A stretch of DNA of 64,000 nt from Bacteroidales bacterium UBA1794 (GTDB taxonomy: Bacteria > Bacteroidota > Bacteroidia > Bacteroidales > Bacteroidaceae), in NCBI GenBank assembly GCA_002315435.1, contig DCFW01000003.1, positions 62,001-126,000 of the forward strand, in the 5' to 3' direction. A program made the position numbers and the translations under genes. The first letter of the stretch is position 1. The number at the start of each line of letters is the position of its first letter. The notes below the pieces were generated by a model that had not been told where the DNA came from, ran no database searches, and saw only the letters and a program-made list of their open reading frames with translations. Positions 43,854 through 53,683 of this stretch are shown here, one piece after another.

Positions 43854-46800
43854 TTTTGTTCTTTCTTTTGGGGAATGTTCTTTAATGAATCATTCTTAGT
43901 TGTAAATGGTGCTAGAATATTGAACTTAAAGATGTCTCTTAAGCGATTCATGTTTTTGCGTAAAACGTATCCCACACCAGTCTCAATGATTTCTCCTTCA
44001 AGAAGACTTTCGTAATTCTTATTATGAAATAAACGTACATAATGCGTACCGGCGTTATCCAGTTGGTATTCTAAAGACAAATTATTGACGAATGAATCGT
44101 TATTATTGCTGGTAGATGTATTATCGTTGCTGATAATTGTCCCTCCTACAACTACACTAACTCTGTTATTAAAGAATTTTTTAGAGAATTTGTAAGAGTA
44201 ATCCATTGATGATAATCCGGAGCCGGCACTATTGTTGCTTGATTCAGCACCAATAGAGAAATTCGTTTTCTTAAAGGCACTTCCTGCAACTTGATTGATC
44301 TCTTTTTGAAGGATATTGGTAAGCGCATCATTTACATTGTATCCATTACTGCCACCATACATGCCTGTTGCCAAAAGAGTGATAGCTTGTTTGCTGCGTT
44401 CTTCTGATGTAAGTGCACTTAGTTCGCTTTTCATCGTAAGATCTTCCGGCGCATCAAGATCAAAGACAATATTTAGGTTGCTGAACGTGTTTGTAAGGGC
44501 AACCATTACGTTGAAATTGACCAATCTAGAGCTATTGCTTGTGCTTGTTACACTCGCTTTTACTTGTTCATATGCATTGATGTTGAGAGTGGGACTCATC
44601 ATTTTTCCAGTCCAATCCACATAGCTTCCCTTTTTGATGGTGAAGTCTTTTAATGGAATCATAGGCATCTCATATTTCAGTAACCCGTTTGTTAGAGTGT
44701 AACGTCCGGTTAAGTATATTTCTCCCTCTTCTTGTGTATAACGCATCGTTAAGTTTCCTCCACCTTCGAGTTCCACGCGGCTGTTACCTTGCGGATCAAG
44801 AAATGCTGCAGCTTGTACGTTATTGTCAATGTTGATGTTAAGTAGTAAGTCCATTCCACCCAATGAATAATTTTCTTGAGCATTTTCAACAGTAGTAGTA
44901 TCACCGAAGTTGACGAAAGACACCATGCTATTCAATCGGTTTTGTACCGTTGCTTTTGAATCTTTTAATACATATGTAATGTCTGTATTCCTCAGTATTC
45001 TCATATCCCCTCTCATCTTCAGATTATTGATGTTGCCTGTCAGTGTAGAGTTCAGATTCAAATATAATTTACCGAAAAGTATTGATTCTCTACTTTGTTT
45101 TGCATTGACAAGTTCATAGTTCTTTGTTGTCAAATGTAAATCGGCTTCTATATCCGTAAGTTTCTTGACGTTTACATCTCCTGAAATCGTAAACGGATTC
45201 TTGCCTGAGGAATAAATATTGAAATTATCGAACGTCAATTTATTATTTACAAGATTGACCTGCTTATTGTCTAGGCGTAGCATTGTACCAACAGAAGGAA
45301 CATATGCCGATGCAGAGTCCAGAGAAAGAGAACCATTTATGACAGGTGATTCAACAGTACCTTTGGCATGAAGTTGACCATTTACTTCACCTCTCAATGC
45401 CGCCATCCTGTTAGGCACTAAACTTTCCAGCATGTTTAGAGGGAAATGCTTCACCGTTGCTCTGATACCTGCAATACTACCTTCTCCGCTAGCATCATAA
45501 ATGCCTCCACCTCGGAATATTTCTACATTATTACGATTAAGTTTTCCGAAGACAATGTGGCGGTTGGCTATAGTATCAGGCAAATAAGTTGCTTCCATCT
45601 TTAAATCGCCTAGTTCTGCATCATTGTATGATGCTTCCAATATTTCAGCTTTTGAATGTACAATAAATTTCTTACCTTTCTCGATGTATGAGAATTGAGC
45701 ATTTAATAGTCCTCCGACATGAGGAAGGTAGGGGAGCGACTGTACTATATCGGTGACATTCAGGTTTTTGACATTCAGAGTAAGAAATTGTTTGTATTGA
45801 ATAGAATCATTTGAATGTATGTCAATTTCCGTACCAATATCATCTTTCAAATTCACATTTACATATACTCTTCCATCACGATTAATAGACACCATATTAT
45901 CCTCATTTACATGAAAAGGACGGAACGCGAATATCTGCTTATCATCATAAAATTTTAAGTTTATATTGCCCTCTTGAATATGTCCCAATATTCCAATTCG
46001 TGCACCTTCCCTTTTGTTTTCGTCTAATATAGTAAGTAATATTCTTGCTGTATCTTTGTGAAGATAGCCGTCTGCTCTAGCCGTGAATGTATAATTGTTC
46101 TTCTTACTGTTGTTTACAATAGCATTCATTTTTATTCCCAATGAATCCTGGGCAAGATTCAAAGAAACAGTATCTAGTTGGAATGTTTTTATTCTTAATG
46201 CATTGCTTATTAAATTGCCCTTAATTCCATCAACCATTGAGGTTGTGACATTTGCTCTCACTCTGTTGAATGTAATTCCTTTCATTTGGTCTATTCTATG
46301 AGAAAGAAAATTATTGGGACCCATCTGCAATATAATGTTTGATGATGGCAACAGTTTTTTTAGTTTTGCTTGATTTACCTTCTTTTCTTTTATTTGTTTT
46401 ATTAATGTTGCTCCATAACTGCTGCATTGTGATACCAGAGTTTGTATTTGTTGTTTACTTTCCAGAGAGATTTCCATGTCATCAGAATGCATGTCAACGC
46501 TGGTTCTATGTGGTTCCGCAGAAGCATCGAGTGCAAATACAAAATGTTTGTTTAGATCATCATTTACAATGCCTAACTTTCTTAAATCAGCATCCCAAAT
46601 GTTTAGTGAGACATTGCCTAACCATTCTTTACGATTAATAGTTGCCTGTATATCAGAGGTCATATTTATTAATTCGTTTTTGCTTGATAGTTTCATTATT
46701 GCTTGATGATTGTGTAACGAAATTTCAATATGGCTGTTGTCTGCAATGTATTTTTTATAGCTTAGCTTGATTAGGTTAAGCTCTAAATTCATATCAGTAT

Positions 46801-48523
46801 ACTTGGAATAAAGATCAGATCCTTTTCCTGTCGCTTTTAATTGAAGGGTACAATCATATATGGAATCCTGAGGTAGAAAATTATGTAATTGTACGTTGTC
46901 TATGTCCAGATCGGCTTTATATGCTTTTGATATTATATTGTAATTAGCTTTAAGCTTTATTTTTCCTGCATCTTGATTCATTGAGGCATCAACATAGCAG
47001 TCATTTTTGTTCATGTTGAATATCCCATTGAGAGAGATCCCGTTAGGTATCGTAAATGATTTTCCTGGCTTATTGCCTGTAATAGAGGATAAGAAATTTG
47101 TATTGTAAAGTTGGGCATTCATTTTGCATGAAATGTCGCGGCGTAGTTTGTTTGTAATGAATTTAAATACTCCCTGTGCTTGCAGTGATGCAACTCCAGG
47201 CATTTCTGCATCAAGACTTTTTAAATTTAAATTATCTATGCTACCACTAATAGAAGCCTTTATCCTTAATGGCTTGAAAGGCATATTCTTTTTTAAATTA
47301 TCAGGAATTTGTCCTGCCATGAGTAATAAGTCCTGCTTTCCTATATAGGCTGTGAGGTTTGCAACAAAAGCTCCCTTATGCTTCTTTTCCATAATCCTCC
47401 AGGGTAATTCCCCTTTTGCAAATATTTCAGAGTTTGGAGTATTCAAGTAGAAATTATGTAAGTAGATTGTATTTACATTTGATTCAAGATCTGCATTACA
47501 TTCTGTAATTGTAATTCCTGAGCGTTCACTTGTACTGAGATGAGTGATCTTTGCTTTTATGTTTCTGCCACAATATGATAGAGAATGAGCTTCAAGTAAG
47601 GTATGTTTCATTATAATAAATGAAGGATCAAGTCCTGATTTAGGTACAATCTCTTTTTCCCTGTACTTTATCTTTTTGATATTTGCCAGCAGGTTCTTCA
47701 ATTGGTATGATTGGCGTTTCAGATCAATGTATGTATTGTATAGTGACAGGTTGTTTATTTCTGTCGTTATTTGATTCATTGTTCGTATGGCATTGTAATC
47801 AAAGTTGGTATGTTGCACTACAAACTTTTCAACAAAATAAGTTTTATCAATTAAATTAATATTGATGTGTTGCAAATTGGCATCTCCGATCATTGTGGAA
47901 ATCCGTTGCTTCTCAACCGGCAGAACAAGTGATACATATACGTTGTGTAAATGAATTTTCCCACTAGATATTCGAGTAAAAGGATTTCTGGATGTAGTAT
48001 CCTTTGGTGATTTAATGGTGTCTATGTAATTTATTCTTACGGCTGCATCGCTGATAGATGTATTAGCAAGAAAAGCTCTTCCTTGTTTTATGTTAAGTTG
48101 CCCCGATTGCAGAATAGCTTGTCCCAATTTACCTTCAATATGGGTACCTTTGATAAGATTGATGGTGTTTATCGAAATACCATTGAGAGTAATTCTTTTT
48201 ATATTGATTTTTTTCCTGAAAATATGTTTTAGTCCTAACTCTGCTGATAGATTCTGTGCTTTTAAAAGAGTGTCTGTTGGAGCTATTATACATACTTTTT
48301 TCATCTCTAGATTCAGAAATGGAGTGATGAGCACTCTTTCGATAGTGATATGCATTCCTGATTTTTTTGAGACATATTGAGTGATTTGCCTTTGCATGAA
48401 GTTCTGCACAGGAGGCAATAATAGTAGTAGTGTGGTGAGAAAGAATATCACAATGGGACTCAATAGCGAAATACTGATCCATTTTATTATTCTTTTCTTT
48501 ATGTCTCTTCTTGGCTTTATCAT
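43850..48523 (-). CDS. tamB: TamB: translocation and assembly module subunit
   Basis: A 1557-residue AsmA/TamB-like protein. A single N-terminal membrane span (LLSPIVIFFLTTLLLLL, about 19-36) anchors it in the inner membrane. The remainder is long beta-rich repeats forming a periplasm-spanning groove. The C-terminal DUF490 domain (from about residue 1100) contains GQLHAKGTVESPVINGSLSL, YVDWTGKMMSPTLNINAYEQ and VSVVVGGTI, characteristic of TamB. The downstream tamL overlaps it by 4 bp, matching the usual tamB-tamL order. Such proteins may act as bridges for lipids to the outer membrane. The upstream gap to rubrerythrin has no recognisable promoter. Confidence 0.93.
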   Translation of the reverse strand: MIKPRRDIKKRIIKWISISLLSPIVIFFLTTLLLLLPPVQNFMQRQITQYVSKKSGMHITIERVLITPFLNLEMKKVCIIAPTDTLLKAQNLSAELGLKHIFRKKINIKRITLNGISINTINLIKGTHIEGKLGQAILQSGQLNIKQGRAFLANTSISDAAVRINYIDTIKSPKDTTSRNPFTRISSGKIHLHNVYVSLVLPVEKQRISTMIGDANLQHININLIDKTYFVEKFVVQHTNFDYNAIRTMNQITTEINNLSLYNTYIDLKRQSYQLKNLLANIKKIKYREKEIVPKSGLDPSFIIMKHTLLEAHSLSYCGRNIKAKITHLSTSERSGITITECNADLESNVNTIYLHNFYLNTPNSEIFAKGELPWRIMEKKHKGAFVANLTAYIGKQDLLLMAGQIPDNLKKNMPFKPLRIKASISGSIDNLNLKSLDAEMPGVASLQAQGVFKFITNKLRRDISCKMNAQLYNTNFLSSITGNKPGKSFTIPNGISLNGIFNMNKNDCYVDASMNQDAGKIKLKANYNIISKAYKADLDIDNVQLHNFLPQDSIYDCTLQLKATGKGSDLYSKYTDMNLELNLIKLSYKKYIADNSHIEISLHNHQAIMKLSSKNELINMTSDIQATINRKEWLGNVSLNIWDADLRKLGIVNDDLNKHFVFALDASAEPHRTSVDMHSDDMEISLESKQQIQTLVSQCSSYGATLIKQIKEKKVNQAKLKKLLPSSNIILQMGPNNFLSHRIDQMKGITFNRVRANVTTSMVDGIKGNLISNALRIKTFQLDTVSLNLAQDSLGIKMNAIVNNSKKNNYTFTARADGYLHKDTARILLTILDENKREGARIGILGHIQEGNINLKFYDDKQIFAFRPFHVNEDNMVSINRDGRVYVNVNLKDDIGTEIDIHSNDSIQYKQFLTLNVKNLNVTDIVQSLPYLPHVGGLLNAQFSYIEKGKKFIVHSKAEILEASYNDAELGDLKMEATYLPDTIANRHIVFGKLNRNNVEIFRGGGIYDASGEGSIAGIRATVKHFPLNMLESLVPNRMAALRGEVNGQLHAKGTVESPVINGSLSLDSASAYVPSVGTMLRLDNKQVNLVNNKLTFDNFNIYSSGKNPFTISGDVNVKKLTDIEADLHLTTKNYELVNAKQSRESILFGKLYLNLNSTLTGNINNLKMRGDMRILRNTDITYVLKDSKATVQNRLNSMVSFVNFGDTTTVENAQENYSLGGMDLLLNINIDNNVQAAAFLDPQGNSRVELEGGGNLTMRYTQEEGEIYLTGRYTLTNGLLKYEMPMIPLKDFTIKKGSYVDWTGKMMSPTLNINAYEQVKASVTSTSNSSRLVNFNVMVALTNTFSNLNIVFDLDAPEDLTMKSELSALTSEERSKQAITLLATGMYGGSNGYNVNDALTNILQKEINQVAGSAFKKTNFSIGAESSNNSAGSGLSSMDYSYKFSKKFFNNRVSVVVGGTIISNDNTSTSNNNDSFVNNLSLEYQLDNAGTHYVRLFHNKNYESLLEGEIIETGVGYVLRKNMNRLRDIFKFNILAPFTTKNDSLKNIPQKKEQK

Positions 48524-48655
48524 ACAACAAAGAAAGGAAAAAATAAGGAATTATGAGAGTATATGCATTATTTTTCTTTTTAGAGATGAACAATTTTATT
48601 GCTGTATTGTTTATCTTTTATCATTTGAATATTCAACTTATTAACTTATATAATT

Positions 48656-49234
48656 ATGGCTAAAAGTATTAAAGGAACTCAGACAGAGAAAAATTTATTA
48701 ATGACATTTGCTGGTGAGTCTCAAGCACGTAATCGTTACACCTATTTTGCAAGTGTAGCAAAGAAAGAAGGATATGAGCAGATTGCTGCTATCTTTACGG
48801 AAACGGCTGATCAAGAAAAAGAACATGCAAAGCGTATGTTTAAATTCTTAGAGGGTGGCTCTGTTGAAATTACGGCTACTTATCCTGCCGGGGTTATTGG
48901 TAAGACTGTAGACAATTTACAAGCAGCAGCAGCTGGTGAATATGAAGAATGGTCAGAGCTTTACCCTCATTGTGCAGATGTAGCTGAGCAAGAAGGTTTC
49001 CCTGCAATAGCTGCAATGTATCGCAATATTTGCATTGCTGAGAAGGGACACGAAGACAGATATCGTGCTTTTGTCGCAAATGTAGAGGCAGCAAAAGTAT
49101 TTGCGAAAGACGGAGAAGTTGTATGGCAATGCCGTAATTGCGGATATATTCATGTAGGTAAAGAAGCACCTCAGGTTTGCCCAGCCTGCTTGCATCCACA
49201 AGCATATTTTGAGGTGAAGAAAACTAATTTCTGA
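48656..49234 (+). CDS. rbr: rubrerythrin
   Basis: A 192-residue peroxide reductase of anaerobes. The N-terminal four-helix bundle carries the di-iron ligands in LMTFAGESQARNRYTYFAS and ETADQEKEHAKRMFKFL, repeated in EYEEWSELYPHCADVAEQEG and ICIAEKGHEDRYRAF. The C-terminal rubredoxin domain binds one iron through CRNCGYIHVG and CPACLHPQ. It is transcribed away from tamB and ends with its own terminator, so it appears monocistronic. Together with hcp it gives the window an oxidative/nitrosative defence component. Confidence 0.96.
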   Translation: MAKSIKGTQTEKNLLMTFAGESQARNRYTYFASVAKKEGYEQIAAIFTETADQEKEHAKRMFKFLEGGSVEITATYPAGVIGKTVDNLQAAAAGEYEEWSELYPHCADVAEQEGFPAIAAMYRNICIAEKGHEDRYRAFVANVEAAKVFAKDGEVVWQCRNCGYIHVGKEAPQVCPACLHPQAYFEVKKTNF

Positions 49235-49268
49235 TATTTTTAAAAAGTTATAAGGACATTATGTCTTT

Positions 49269-49297
49269 GGGGAGTTCTATGAGAGCTCCCCTTTTTT
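49269..49297 (+). terminator. Rho-independent terminator after rubrerythrin
   Basis: GGGGAGTTC pairs with GAGCTCCCC (9 bp, one G-U) around TATGA and is followed by TTTTTT, 35 bp after the rubrerythrin stop. The convergent ispH ends at 49343. Confidence 0.9.
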
Positions 49298-49342
49298 GCT
49301 TTCTTTGATTAAAGGATAATATCGGTTCTGACTTTTGCTCAT

Positions 49343-50245
49343 CTACTCTTTAGAAGAGTCTTGAGATTTTTCAACGTTCGATGTTATTAGATCTTTTATT
49401 TTCTGCTCGATGTCTTCCATTAACCATTTGGGGGTTGACGTTGCTCCACAGATGCCAATGCTTGTAGCATTAGAAATCATATCTCGAGTTATTTGCTCTT
49501 CGCTGTCAATAAGTATAGAACGTGGATTTACTTTCTTACATTCATTGAATAGGACTTTTCCGTTAGAACTCTTTTTCCCACTGACAAAGAATATTAGGTC
49601 ATGTTCTTCAGCAAAAGTTCTTATATGGGGCATTCTGTTGGCTACTTGTCGACAGATTGTATCAAAATATTGGAAAGAAGCATTAGGAGAGATATTTTTT
49701 TGAATGTAATCTACTATCTTTCTGAATTCGTCTAACGATTTAGTTGTTTGTGAATACAGGCATATATCTTTAGAGAAATCGAGATTTTTCACCTCTTCTG
49801 TAGTCTCAATTACGATGGCTGTTCTATTCGTTTGTCCCACTAAGCCTAGTACTTCAGCATGACCATTCTTTCCGTATATTACAATTTGTTCATCGTGATG
49901 TGCACTGTGGCAATATTGTTGCTTTATCCGTTTCTGCAACTGTAATACCACAGGACAGGTCGCATCAATGATTTGAATATTGTTACGATTAGCAATCTCG
50001 TATGTTTCGGGAGGTTCGCCATGTGCACGTAATAAAACCTTTACATTATGCAGTTCTTTGAATTGGTCATGATCAATAGTTACAAGTCCTAGCGTACGTA
50101 ATCTTTCTACTTCACGGCTGTTGTGTACAATGTCGCCTAAGCAATAAAGCACATCACCATTGTTTAGTTCCTCTTCTGCTTTTCGGATGGCACTGACCAC
50201 ACCATGACAGAAGCCTGAACTTTTATCTATTTCAATCTTAATCAT
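49343..50245 (-). CDS. ispH: 4-hydroxy-3-methylbut-2-enyl diphosphate reductase
   Basis: IspH performs the last step of the MEP isoprenoid pathway, giving IPP and DMAPP. The three cluster cysteines are seen in SGFCHGVVSAI (residue 12), DATCPVVLQL (about 96) and DTICRQVANR (about 198). The substrate-binding His and Glu regions are GDIVHNSREVERL and LRAHGEPPE, and the closing GICGATSTPKWLME contains the conserved STPKWL. At 300 aa it is normal. Its ATG overlaps the cmk stop by 4 bp, forming a cmk-ispH operon. DMAPP from this enzyme feeds MiaA and the polyprenyl synthase found nearby. Confidence 0.96.
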   Translation of the reverse strand: MIKIEIDKSSGFCHGVVSAIRKAEEELNNGDVLYCLGDIVHNSREVERLRTLGLVTIDHDQFKELHNVKVLLRAHGEPPETYEIANRNNIQIIDATCPVVLQLQKRIKQQYCHSAHHDEQIVIYGKNGHAEVLGLVGQTNRTAIVIETTEEVKNLDFSKDICLYSQTTKSLDEFRKIVDYIQKNISPNASFQYFDTICRQVANRMPHIRTFAEEHDLIFFVSGKKSSNGKVLFNECKKVNPRSILIDSEEQITRDMISNATSIGICGATSTPKWLMEDIEQKIKDLITSNVEKSQDSSKE

Positions 50246-50934
50246 GCCTTTTCAATTACATCTTTATATCGTTCCAATAGCCATTCTTTCTGTTCGTGAA
50301 GAGTTAGATTCGTATTGTCCAGCTCAATGGCATCATCAGCTTTTCTAAGTGGAGCTACTTCGCGATGCGAATCTATGTAGTCTCGTTCTTGAACGTTATT
50401 TAATATTTCATTAAAATCAGCAGCTACACCTTTATTCTTCAACTCATCATAGCGTCGTTGAGCTCTTACTTTAGCTGATGCCGTAACGAATATTTTTAAT
50501 TCAGCCTTTGGAAACACAACGGTGCCAATGTCACGTCCGTCCATAACAAGACCTTTTTCTTTTCCCATCTGCTGTTGTTGCTCTACAAGAAATGATCGAA
50601 CAAAATCAATAGTAGCAATAGCACTGACATATGAAGAAACCTCCATTCCTCTAATCTCATTTTCTACATCTTCTCCATTCAGTAATGTGACAGGAGCTCC
50701 TGTTTGTGGATTTAGTGAGAAAGATATGTTTATATTTTTTATTTCGCCATTTAATGCACTTATATTAGGCTGATTATCAATAAATAAACTTTTTCGTAAT
50801 GCATAGAGTGTAACGGCTCTGTACATGGCACCTGTATCAACATAGATATAATTTATTTCTTTAGCCAGATCTTTTGCCATTGTACTTTTCCCACACGACG
50901 AATAACCGTCTATTGCTATGATAATTTTTTTCAT
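50242..50934 (-). CDS. cmk: cytidylate kinase
   Basis: Cmk phosphorylates CMP and dCMP. The start MKKIIIAIDGYSSCGKSTMA contains the P-loop (here YSSCGKS instead of the common GPSGAGKS), followed by YIYVDTGAMYRAVTLYAL, LVMDGRDIGTVVFPKAE and FVTASAKVRAQRRYDE. The frame stays open for 28 further codons, but these lack family similarity and lie in the leader, so the ATG at 50934 is used (230 aa). A possible -7 element (51070-51077) would give a leader of about 130 bases. Cotranscribed with ispH. Confidence 0.95.
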   Translation of the reverse strand: MKKIIIAIDGYSSCGKSTMAKDLAKEINYIYVDTGAMYRAVTLYALRKSLFIDNQPNISALNGEIKNINISFSLNPQTGAPVTLLNGEDVENEIRGMEVSSYVSAIATIDFVRSFLVEQQQQMGKEKGLVMDGRDIGTVVFPKAELKIFVTASAKVRAQRRYDELKNKGVAADFNEILNNVQERDYIDSHREVAPLRKADDAIELDNTNLTLHEQKEWLLERYKDVIEKA

Positions 50935-51069
50935 TTGTCTATATCCTTTTTTAGAGTCGATACTAGTTTTGCATCTATGAAGATGTATTGTTTGATCTTG
51001 AATGAACTGAAAATACACAGAGTAATTCTAGTTAATTGTTGTGATATATATTCATTCATAAATCGGGTT

Positions 51070-51077
51070 CAAAGATA
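51070..51077 (-). promoter_or_regulatory. possible -7 element for cmk-ispH
   Basis: TATCTTTG on the minus strand fits TAnnTTTG. It lies 136 bp from the cmk start and has no spaced TTTG partner, so it is only a candidate. Confidence 0.3.
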
Positions 51078-51179
51078 AAACTAATTTTCCATATCTATAA
51101 TAACGTGAAAACATTTCTTTAGTCGTGAATAAAGAATTAAAAAAAGTCAATGCTCCTATTCTTTTCAGGTTTTAACTGT

Positions 51180-51187
51180 TATATTTG
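51180..51187 (+). promoter_or_regulatory. -7 element for TonB-like gene
   Basis: TATATTTG, an exact consensus, only 7 bp before the ATG at 51195. If used, the message would be nearly leaderless. It rules out the longer reading frame from 51150. Confidence 0.45.
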
Positions 51188-51194
51188 TAGTATC

Positions 51195-51911
51195 ATGGAA
51201 GAGAAGAAAGCATATAAGCTTGATTTAGAGCATAAGCGTCCTCAGTTTCTGCTGCTTGGTTTTATCATATCAAGCTGTTTGCTATTGGCTATAATGCAAA
51301 TACGCATACCGGCAACAGCAAATGAATGGATAATGCATTCTTCAACGGAACCTCGTGAGGCTATGGCTCCTATAACGATACAACAGCCCATAAAGCATTC
51401 TTTAAAGTCTGCTACTGACGCTGCTACATTTTCAGATCAACTTCCCACGAAAGAAGAATATAATAAAATAGCTCAAACAGAAGAATCTCCAGTCGAGGAT
51501 AATTCCGCGGGCAATGGTGTTACAACAGTAATGATCACAACCCATTTTTCAGTGCAGTTCAGTCAACATGATGACGAAGCTATAACCACACAGCAAGAAC
51601 AAGATGTAAATTTTTATATGCCTGAATTCCCTGGTGGAGAAATGGCATTGCTTAATTTTATTCGTAGGCATGTGCGTTATCCGGAAGCCGCTGAAGAAGC
51701 AGGCATTCAAGGAAGAGTCATTGTACAATTTAATGTGAATAAGGATGGATCGGTGACGAATGCTGAGATACTGAGAAGTGCTCATCCTTTGCTTGATAGA
51801 GAAGCTTTGCATGTGATAAAAATGATGCCTAGGTGGCGTCCCGGAATGCAAGCCGGACATGCTGTGCGCATGCGATATTCGGTACCGGTTGTATTTAAAT
51901 TAGGAAATTAA
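51195..51911 (+). CDS. TonB-like energy transducer
   Basis: A 238-residue protein with a TonB architecture: short cytoplasmic start (MEEKKAYKLDLEHKRP), one membrane span (FLLLGFIISSCLLLAIM, about 19-35), a periplasmic linker (about 40-145), and the C-terminal TonB domain from FPGGEMALLNFIRRHVRYPE through YSVPVVFKLGN. The linker is less Pro/Lys-rich than in classical TonB. It would couple proton motive force to outer-membrane receptors such as the SusC proteins, though which is not known. No exbB/exbD is adjacent. It precedes the polyprenyl synthase by 15 bp and probably heads that operon. Confidence 0.88.
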   Translation: MEEKKAYKLDLEHKRPQFLLLGFIISSCLLLAIMQIRIPATANEWIMHSSTEPREAMAPITIQQPIKHSLKSATDAATFSDQLPTKEEYNKIAQTEESPVEDNSAGNGVTTVMITTHFSVQFSQHDDEAITTQQEQDVNFYMPEFPGGEMALLNFIRRHVRYPEAAEEAGIQGRVIVQFNVNKDGSVTNAEILRSAHPLLDREALHVIKMMPRWRPGMQAGHAVRMRYSVPVVFKLGN

Positions 51912-51926
51912 AAAATAAGAACGATT

Positions 51927-52901
51927 ATGTATACGTATGAAGAATTTTCAAAATTAATTAATCAATATATATCAGAACAAAAGTATGCTAGATCTCCTCA
52001 GAGCTTGTATGATCCTATTGTATATGATTTGTCTTTGGGAGGTAAGCGAGTTCGTCCTATTCTGATGTTGATGGCTGCCAATCTTTATAAAAAAGAAATT
52101 CATACATTTCTTTCTACTGCATTTGCAATGGAAATATGTCACAATTTTACTCTGTTACATGACGATTTAATGGATCAGTCGGAGCGTCGTAGAGGTAAAC
52201 CTACTGTGTATAAAAAGTGGAGTGCCAATGCTGCAATCTTAAGCGGAGATGCAATGTTGGTGTTGGCTTACAAATATCTGGCGATGACAAAGTCTGAAAA
52301 GAAAAACGAAATATTTGATGTATTTAGTGATGCGATCCTTGAAGTATGTGAAGGACAGCAATTTGATATGGATTATGAACATCGTGATGATGTCAGTGAG
52401 GAGGAATACATCACAATGATACGATTGAAAACATCTGTATTGTTGGCTGCTTCGTTGAAGATAGGCGCATTGTTAGGCGGAGCTTCAGCTAAAGATGCCA
52501 GTGCTTTGTATAATTTTGGTATACAGATAGGTCTGTCATTTCAACTAATGGATGATTATTTGGATGTTTATGGAGATCCTCAAGTGTTTGGGAAAAACCT
52601 GGGAGGTGACATTCTGTGTAATAAGAAGACCTATTTATTGATTAAGGCATTAGAAATGGCTGATGCTGATACGAAGTTGCAATTGATTGGGTGGATTAAT
52701 AGGGATGTGTTTGTGAATACAGAGAAGATTATTGCTGTAACAGAACTATATAATAAGATAGGAGTGAAAGAATTCTGTCTTGAAAAAATGAAAGAGTATT
52801 ACAATAATGGTTTACAGTATCTTGAAAAGGTAAGTCTGCCTGCCGAACAAAAGTGCGAATTGAAAAATCTTTCGGAAAGGTTACTTAATCGCAATATGTA
52901 A
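51927..52901 (+). CDS. polyprenyl diphosphate synthase
   Basis: A trans-isoprenyl diphosphate synthase of 324 residues. The first aspartate-rich motif is in LLHDDLMDQSERRRGKPTV (about residue 80), with GGKRVRPILMLMAAN before it, and the second is LMDDYLDVYGD (about 210). Length and spacing resemble the farnesyl to octaprenyl synthases; chain length cannot be set with confidence. Product would serve quinones or undecaprenyl precursors. The stop shares one base with the tatD ATG (TAATG), indicating coupling. Confidence 0.92.
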   Translation: MYTYEEFSKLINQYISEQKYARSPQSLYDPIVYDLSLGGKRVRPILMLMAANLYKKEIHTFLSTAFAMEICHNFTLLHDDLMDQSERRRGKPTVYKKWSANAAILSGDAMLVLAYKYLAMTKSEKKNEIFDVFSDAILEVCEGQQFDMDYEHRDDVSEEEYITMIRLKTSVLLAASLKIGALLGGASAKDASALYNFGIQIGLSFQLMDDYLDVYGDPQVFGKNLGGDILCNKKTYLLIKALEMADADTKLQLIGWINRDVFVNTEKIIAVTELYNKIGVKEFCLEKMKEYYNNGLQYLEKVSLPAEQKCELKNLSERLLNRNM

Positions 52902-53683
52902 TGGAAATAATAGATACTCATTCACATTTATTTGTAGAAGAATTTGATGACGACCGTGACGCAGCAGTAGAGAGATGTCGTCAGGTTGGCATTTCTCGTT
53001 TGTATTTACCTAATATAGATGTGAAATCTCTTTCGCTTTTGTTGAAGATGGTTGAGAAATATCCTGACTATTGCTTTCCAATGTTAGGTTTGCATCCCAC
53101 AGAGGTTGATGATGATTACAGCAACCAGCTGGCATTGTTAAAAAAACAGTTAAGCAAGCAGCATTCATTTGTTGGTATTGGGGAGATAGGACTAGACTTT
53201 TATTGGGATAAAACTTTTCGTAAAGAGCAATGTGATGCTTTCTCGAAACAAATAGAGTGGGCGATAGATTGTCATTTACCGATTGTGATTCATAGTCGTG
53301 AAGCGTTTAATGAAACAGTTGAAATTGTTGGTCAGCAATATGTACCTTCTTTGAACGGCATATTTCATAGTTTTACGGGTACGGAAGAAGAGGCAAACAG
53401 ATTACTTCAATTTGAAGGATTCTATTTGGGAATCAATGGTGTGGTCACTTTCAAAAAAAGTTCATTGCCTGATGTATTACCTCATATTCCTATAGAACGT
53501 ATTGTGTTGGAAACTGACTGTCCATATTTGACGCCGGTGCCTTATCGTGGACGGCGTAATGAGAGTTCATATATTATATATACACTGAAAAAAGTGGCTG
53601 AAATATATGGGATGGATGAAGAAGAGGTTGCACGGATAACGTCATGCAACGCTCAAAAAATATTTACACCCTCGTTATTGTAG
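52901..53683 (+). CDS. tatD: TatD-family metal-dependent DNase
   Basis: A 260-residue amidohydrolase-fold hydrolase. Metal-ligand motifs: DTHSHLFVEEFDDD at the start (His-X-His), IGEIGLDFYWD (Glu), PIVIHSREAFNETVE (His), NGIFHSFTG (His) and ETDCPYLTPVP (Asp). TatD proteins act as 3'-5' exonucleases or D-aminoacyl/other hydrolases; DNase is the usual call. It ends the TonB-like/polyprenyl operon. Its last 20 bp overlap the 3' end of the convergent GH65 gene, with no room for a terminator between. Confidence 0.94.
   Translation: MEIIDTHSHLFVEEFDDDRDAAVERCRQVGISRLYLPNIDVKSLSLLLKMVEKYPDYCFPMLGLHPTEVDDDYSNQLALLKKQLSKQHSFVGIGEIGLDFYWDKTFRKEQCDAFSKQIEWAIDCHLPIVIHSREAFNETVEIVGQQYVPSLNGIFHSFTGTEEEANRLLQFEGFYLGINGVVTFKKSSLPDVLPHIPIERIVLETDCPYLTPVPYRGRRNESSYIIYTLKKVAEIYGMDEEEVARITSCNAQKIFTPSLL

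Noticed and set aside
48135..48593. 152-codon minus-strand frame over the tamB start
   Set aside because: Out of frame with tamB, rich in His/Ser/Lys without pattern; a shadow.
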